NCBI GenBank assembly: GCA_947489445.1
Contig: CANLDN010000005.1
Span: 62,001 to 126,000 of the forward strand
Direction: 5' to 3'
Length of the DNA stretch: 64,000 nt
Source of the DNA: an uncultured Paracoccaceae bacterium
Lineage (GTDB): Bacteria > Pseudomonadota > Alphaproteobacteria > Rhodobacterales > Rhodobacteraceae
A program made the position numbers and the translations under genes. Shown here in pieces: positions 60,480 to 64,000 of the stretch; position 1 is the first letter of the stretch, and every line of letters starts with the position of its first letter. The notes beneath the pieces are model-generated. The model was not told the DNA's origin. It ran no database searches and was given only the letters and a program-made list of their open reading frames with translations.

Positions 60480-60495
60480 TTGCCTCTCGCAATCT

Positions 60496-60535
60496 GCATG
60501 CGCATGCTATAAAAGATAGTTTAACGCTAAACTAT
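60496..60535. promoter_or_regulatory. Two palindromes before pdhA
   Basis: GCATGCGCATGC (60496-60507) is a perfect 12-base palindrome. ATAGTTTAACGCTAAACTAT (60516-60535) is a 20-base palindrome with one mismatched pair; its centre TTAACGCTAA matches nine of ten bases of the edd operator core. It ends 25 bases before the pdhA start and may be an operator controlling the PDH genes. Confidence 0.55.
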
Positions 60536-60560
60536 ATTGCGCAACGCTGGAGGAACGCAC

Positions 60561-61574
60561 ATGCCGCCCAAGAAAAAGGCCGCCGCGAAACCCAATATCT
60601 CAGCCGAGGAGTTGCTGGGACATTACCGTGAAATGCTGCTGATCCGGCGATTTGAAGAAAAGGCTGGTCAGCTTTATGGGATGGGCCTGATTGGTGGCTT
60701 CTGTCACCTTTACATCGGACAGGAAGCCGTTGTTGTGGGATTGGAGGCTGCGGCTGAAGAAGGTGACAAGCGTGTCACGTCCTACCGCGATCATGGCCAT
60801 ATGCTGGCCTGCGGCATGGACCCCAAGGGGATCATGGCAGAATTGACTGGGCGCGAAGGTGGCTTTTCCAAGGGCAAAGGCGGCTCCATGCACATGTTCT
60901 CGAAAGAGAAGCATTTTTATGGTGGTCATGGGATCGTGGCAGCGCAGGTTCCGCTGGGCGCAGGTTTGGCCTTTTCAGATAAGTATAAGGGCAATGACCG
61001 CGTAACCTTTGCCTATTTCGGTGATGGTGCGGCGAACCAAGGTCAGGTCTACGAAACCTACAATATGGCAGAGCTCTGGGACTTGCCTGTCGTATTCGTG
61101 ATTGAGAACAACCAATATGCTATGGGCACCAGTGTTCAGCGCTCGACCAAGTCCCCATCGCTTTGGGAACGCGGCGCAGCCTACGGCATTCCAGGCGAGG
61201 AAGTAGATGGCATGGATGTGCTGGCTGTCAAAGAGGCAGGCGAACGTGCCATCAAACACTGCCGCTCCGGCAAAGGGCCATATATTCTGGAGGTGAAGAC
61301 CTATCGTTACCGTGGCCACTCCATGTCGGACCCGGCCAAGTACCGGACACGCGAAGAGGTCCAGAAGATGCGCGATGAACGTGACCCGATCGAACAGGTA
61401 CGCGAGATGCTGTTGACGGGCAAACATGCGTCCGAAGACGACCTGAAAGCGATCGACAAGGAGATCAAAGGTATCGTCAACGATGCGGCAGAATTCTCCA
61501 AGGAAAGCCCGGAGCCTGCGCTGGAAGAACTCTGGACCGACATCTACGCAACCGAAATCCCGCAGGAGGCTTGA
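60561..61574 (+). CDS. pdhA: Pyruvate dehydrogenase E1 alpha subunit
   Basis: A 337-residue ThDP-binding subunit of the pyruvate dehydrogenase E1 heterotetramer. ThDP motif GDGAANQGQVYETYNMAELWDLPVVFVIEN, phosphorylation-loop-like GHSMSDPAKYRTREE, and GGKGGSMHMFS-like KGKGGSMHMFSKEK at the start. ATG 60561 (MPPKKKAAAKP) with GGAGG seven bases above is better than the upstream ATG-less frame. First gene of pdhA-pdhB-pdhC. Confidence 0.96.
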   Translation: MPPKKKAAAKPNISAEELLGHYREMLLIRRFEEKAGQLYGMGLIGGFCHLYIGQEAVVVGLEAAAEEGDKRVTSYRDHGHMLACGMDPKGIMAELTGREGGFSKGKGGSMHMFSKEKHFYGGHGIVAAQVPLGAGLAFSDKYKGNDRVTFAYFGDGAANQGQVYETYNMAELWDLPVVFVIENNQYAMGTSVQRSTKSPSLWERGAAYGIPGEEVDGMDVLAVKEAGERAIKHCRSGKGPYILEVKTYRYRGHSMSDPAKYRTREEVQKMRDERDPIEQVREMLLTGKHASEDDLKAIDKEIKGIVNDAAEFSKESPEPALEELWTDIYATEIPQEA

Positions 61575-61577
61575 GCA

Positions 61578-61800
61578 ATGGCAACTGAAATCCTTATGCC
61601 CGCCCTGTCCCCCACCATGGAAGAAGGCACATTGGCCAAGTGGATGGTCAAGGAAGGCGACACTGTTTCCTCCGGCGACATCATGGCCGAGATCGAAACC
61701 GACAAGGCCACGATGGAGTTCGAGGCCGTCGATGAGGGGATTGTTGGCAAAATCCTGATCGCCGAAGGCACCGAAGGTGTGAAGGTCAACGACGTCATCG
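61578..61800 (+). repeat. Lipoyl-domain DNA repeat, copy 1 (pdhB)
   Basis: The first ~220 bases of pdhB are closely repeated at 62961-63183 in pdhC, including a 38-base identical run over the lipoyl lysine and a 26-base identical run near the end. Such closeness beyond amino-acid need suggests recent exchange between the copies. Confidence 0.8.
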
Positions 61801-62948
61801 CGATTCTCGTCGAAGAAGGTGAAGACGTCCCTGAAGCCGGTGCCACACCAGCAGCTACTCCAACCCAAGCAGCCACCACGCCTGCCGCACCAGCAGAGCC
61901 GGCTTCAACCGCAGCACCAGCCGCCCCTGTTGCCGACGCGACCCCGGATTGGGATGCCGATGTCGAGGTCAAGCAAACGACGGTACGCGAAGCGCTCCGC
62001 GATGCGATGGCCGAAGAAATGCGTCGCGATGAAGATGTATTTCTGATGGGTGAAGAGGTTGCTGAATATCAGGGCGCCTATAAGATTTCCCAGGGCTTGC
62101 TGGACGAATTTGGCGCCAAGCGAGTCATTGACACACCTATCACCGAACATGGCTTTGCCGGGATCGGTGTTGGCGCAGCCTTTGGGGGCCTGAAACCGAT
62201 TGTCGAGTTCATGACATTCAACTTCGCCATGCAAGCCATTGACCAGATTATCAACTCTGCCGCCAAGACGCTCTACATGTCAGGTGGTCAGATGGGTGCG
62301 TCCATGGTTTTCCGTGGCCCCAACGGTGCTGCTGCACGTGTCGGCGCGCAGCACTCTCAGGATTATGCCGCATGGTACATGCAGATACCCGGCCTGAAGG
62401 TGTGCATGCCCTATTCAGCCGCTGACGCGAAGGGGTTGATGAAAACGGCGATCCGTGACCCCAACCCGGTCATCTTTCTCGAAAATGAGATCCTTTACGG
62501 TAAATCATTTGACGTGCCGGTCATGGATGACTTCACGATCCCCTTTGGTAAGGCCAAGATTGAACGGGCCGGTGATGACGTGACTATTGTTAGCTTTGGC
62601 ATCGGCATGACTTACGCGCTGGAGGCCGCAGAAAAGCTCGCCGAAGAGGGAATCAACGCCGAGGTGATCAACCTGCGGACCCTGCGCCCGATGGATACGG
62701 CTACGATCCTCGCGTCTGTCCGCAAGACCAATCGCTGCGTGACGGTCGAGGAAGGCTGGCCGCAAGGCAGCGTGGGCGGCTATATCAGCTCGGTGATCAT
62801 GCAAGAGGCGTTTGACTATCTTGACGCGCCAGTCATCAACTGCACCGGCAAGGACGTGCCCATGCCTTATGCCGCAAACCTAGAGAAACATGCGCTTGTT
62901 ACGGCCGCCGAAGTGGTCGACGCCTGCAAGCAAGTGACCTACCGGTAA
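61578..62948 (+). CDS. pdhB: Pyruvate dehydrogenase E1 beta subunit with N-terminal lipoyl domain
   Basis: A 456-residue E1 beta subunit that carries its own lipoyl domain, a trait of alphaproteobacteria. The lipoyl domain is 1-80 with the lipoylated Lys in [10 protein letters not shown] (about residue 42), an Ala/Pro/Thr linker follows (about 88-128), and then the beta domain ([39 protein letters not shown]). Starts three bases after pdhA stop; pdhC begins 12 bases after its stop. The lipoyl DNA is almost the same as that of pdhC. Confidence 0.96.
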   Translation: MATEILMPALSPTMEEGTLAKWMVKEGDTVSSGDIMAEIETDKATMEFEAVDEGIVGKILIAEGTEGVKVNDVIAILVEEGEDVPEAGATPAATPTQAATTPAAPAEPASTAAPAAPVADATPDWDADVEVKQTTVREALRDAMAEEMRRDEDVFLMGEEVAEYQGAYKISQGLLDEFGAKRVIDTPITEHGFAGIGVGAAFGGLKPIVEFMTFNFAMQAIDQIINSAAKTLYMSGGQMGASMVFRGPNGAAARVGAQHSQDYAAWYMQIPGLKVCMPYSAADAKGLMKTAIRDPNPVIFLENEILYGKSFDVPVMDDFTIPFGKAKIERAGDDVTIVSFGIGMTYALEAAEKLAEEGINAEVINLRTLRPMDTATILASVRKTNRCVTVEEGWPQGSVGGYISSVIMQEAFDYLDAPVINCTGKDVPMPYAANLEKHALVTAAEVVDACKQVTYR

Positions 62949-62960
62949 GGAGACGACGCG

Positions 62961-63183
62961 ATGCCAACAGAAATTCTGATGCCCGCCCTGTCCCCCACCA
63001 TGGAGGAAGGCACGCTGGCCAAATGGCTCGTCAAGGAAGGTGACACCGTCGCATCCGGCGATGTCATGGCCGAAATCGAAACCGACAAGGCCACGATGGA
63101 GTTCGAGGCCGTGGATGAAGGCACAATTGGCAAGATCGTCGTGCCCGAAGGCACCGAAGGTGTGAAGGTCAATGATGTCATCG
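62961..63183 (+). repeat. Lipoyl-domain DNA repeat, copy 2 (pdhC)
   Basis: Partner of the repeat at 61578-61800, offset by 1383 bases in the same direction. Recombination between the two would delete pdhB. Confidence 0.8.
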
Positions 63184-64000
63184 CCGTATTGCTGGAAGAC
63201 GGCGAAAGCGCTGATGATATCGGTGATGTATCAGCCAAATCGAAAGATGAATCTTCGCTGGCCGCACCGGCAGAGGCGAGCGACAAGACCGCCCCGGCCA
63301 AAGACCATGGACGCGGCGAGACAGATGCAACACCCGCTCCGGCGGCTACGAAGGCCGGTGACGGGCAACGTGTATTCGCAAGCCCCCTCGCCCGCCGGAT
63401 CGCGGCCGACAAGGGTTTGGACCTAGCTGACATCACAGGGTCAGGCCCACATGGTCGGATTGTGAAAGCCGATGTGGAAAACGCCAAGCCGGGCGCGAAG
63501 GCTGCGAGCGCAACTGTGCCTGCCGCGAAATCGGAAGCGACTACTGCAGCGGCAATGGCTGCCGGGCCAAGCACCGATGTGGTGCTGAAAACTTACGAAG
63601 GGCGCCCCTTCGAAGAGGTTAAGCTGGACGGGATGCGCAAAACGATCGCGGCCCGCCTGACCGAAGCCAAGCAATCGGTGCCGCACTTCTATCTGCGCCG
63701 CGACATCCAACTGGATGCACTGATGAAGTTCCGCAGTCAGCTAAATAAGCAACTGGAAGCCCGTGAGGTGAAGCTGTCGGTCAATGACTTCATCATCAAG
63801 GCTTGCGCCCTTGCTCTGCAACAGGTGCCAGATGCAAACGCCGTCTGGGCCGGTGACCGGACGCTGAAGTTTGAAAAATCCGACGTTGCAGTAGCGGTGG
63901 CCATCGAAGGTGGCCTGTTTACACCGGTTCTGCGCGATGCAGAGATGAAATCACTGTCAGCACTTTCTGCGGAGATGAAGGACCTTGCCGGCCGCGCACG
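62961..64000 (+). CDS. pdhC: Dihydrolipoamide acetyltransferase E2, partial
   Basis: The E2 core of pyruvate dehydrogenase, cut by the window end after about 346 residues. Lipoyl domain 1-80 ([15 protein letters not shown]), acidic/Ala-Pro linker, peripheral subunit-binding domain ([36 protein letters not shown]) and the start of the acyltransferase domain ([56 protein letters not shown]). ATG 62961 follows AAGGAGACGACGCG. The catalytic His motif lies past the window. Confidence 0.96.
   Translation, partial: MPTEILMPALSPTMEEGTLAKWLVKEGDTVASGDVMAEIETDKATMEFEAVDEGTIGKIVVPEGTEGVKVNDVIAVLLEDGESADDIGDVSAKSKDESSLAAPAEASDKTAPAKDHGRGETDATPAPAATKAGDGQRVFASPLARRIAADKGLDLADITGSGPHGRIVKADVENAKPGAKAASATVPAAKSEATTAAAMAAGPSTDVVLKTYEGRPFEEVKLDGMRKTIAARLTEAKQSVPHFYLRRDIQLDALMKFRSQLNKQLEAREVKLSVNDFIIKACALALQQVPDANAVWAGDRTLKFEKSDVAVAVAIEGGLFTPVLRDAEMKSLSALSAEMKDLAGRA

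Noticed and set aside
1..64000. tRNA, rRNA, CRISPR, insertion sequences, prophage or defence genes
   Set aside because: Read through both strands without finding a cloverleaf, array, transposase or such gene; weak tRNA signals could still be missed without a covariance search.

Overview
The window reads as a chromosomal core region of a marine alphaproteobacterium of the Rhodobacteraceae (Roseobacter group; gene content and style recall Loktanella/Yoonia-like genomes, which is an inference). Pointers are the dgt/antiporter/argS/SPOR/nagZ/scpA/scpB block, a DksA with a single zinc-site cysteine, Bpt-type leucyltransferase, a pmtA-pssA-psd phospholipid block, a TakP-type TRAP transporter, PdhB with an N-terminal lipoyl domain, a class I DhnA-type aldolase and many small Rhodobacterales-style lipoproteins. 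No rRNA, tRNA, CRISPR array, insertion sequence, phage gene or defence island was seen. Almost all of the DNA is coding.

Layout. 1-8.5 kb: a minus-strand run (dgt, cation/proton antiporter, argS, SPOR protein, nagZ, scpA, scpB) with overlapping or close ends. 8.6-10.9 kb: A-type Fe-S carrier, two small membrane proteins, exonuclease III and a small secreted protein. 10.9-21.2 kb: FAD monooxygenase and dksA, a MoxR ATPase and its VWA partner separated by an esterase, a GNAT enzyme, a DUF2927 lipoprotein and a 56-residue membrane protein; then MOSC, M48 protease, PIN protein, RlmI-like methylase and a lipoprotein. 21.3-23.9 kb: the Entner-Doudoroff pair edd-eda behind a perfect LacI-type palindrome. 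24-31.8 kb: a chemoreceptor, glnE, YbaK, two tandem DUF2852 proteins behind paired inverted repeats, and bpt. 31.8-33.9 kb: PE/PC synthesis. 34-40.9 kb: a three-gene TRAP transporter divergent from a Cache-domain histidine kinase and a NarL-type regulator. 41-44 kb: two convergent genes that each join a solute-binding fold to a peptidoglycan-binding module, one carrying long poly-aspartate tracts. 44.2-48.6 kb: yghU, a GGDEF protein and ilvB-ilvN behind a leader peptide and attenuator. 48.7-55 kb: EF-hand protein, Rieske oxygenase with a coupled 68-residue protein, nucleoside hydrolase, selO, an EamA transporter and a DUF3179 protein. 55-64 kb: two cyclophilins, pgk, a large secreted protein, fba, a FtsB-like protein and pdhA-pdhB-pdhC (cut by the window end).

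How the genes fit together. Central carbon flow dominates: edd/eda and fba/pgk feed pyruvate, the TakP-like TRAP system may import 2-oxo acids, PDH makes acetyl-CoA and IlvBN draws pyruvate into branched-chain amino acids. Palindromes with a shared TTxxCGCTAA-like core lie before edd, fba and pdhA and may mark one regulon. The most promising observations are the ilvB leader/attenuator, the paired TGTRAA-N5-TTYACA boxes before the DUF2852 pair, the poly-aspartate PstS-OmpA protein opposite a LysM-SBP protein, and the repeats between ilvB and ilvN. I did not find a clear new multi-gene system, and say so.
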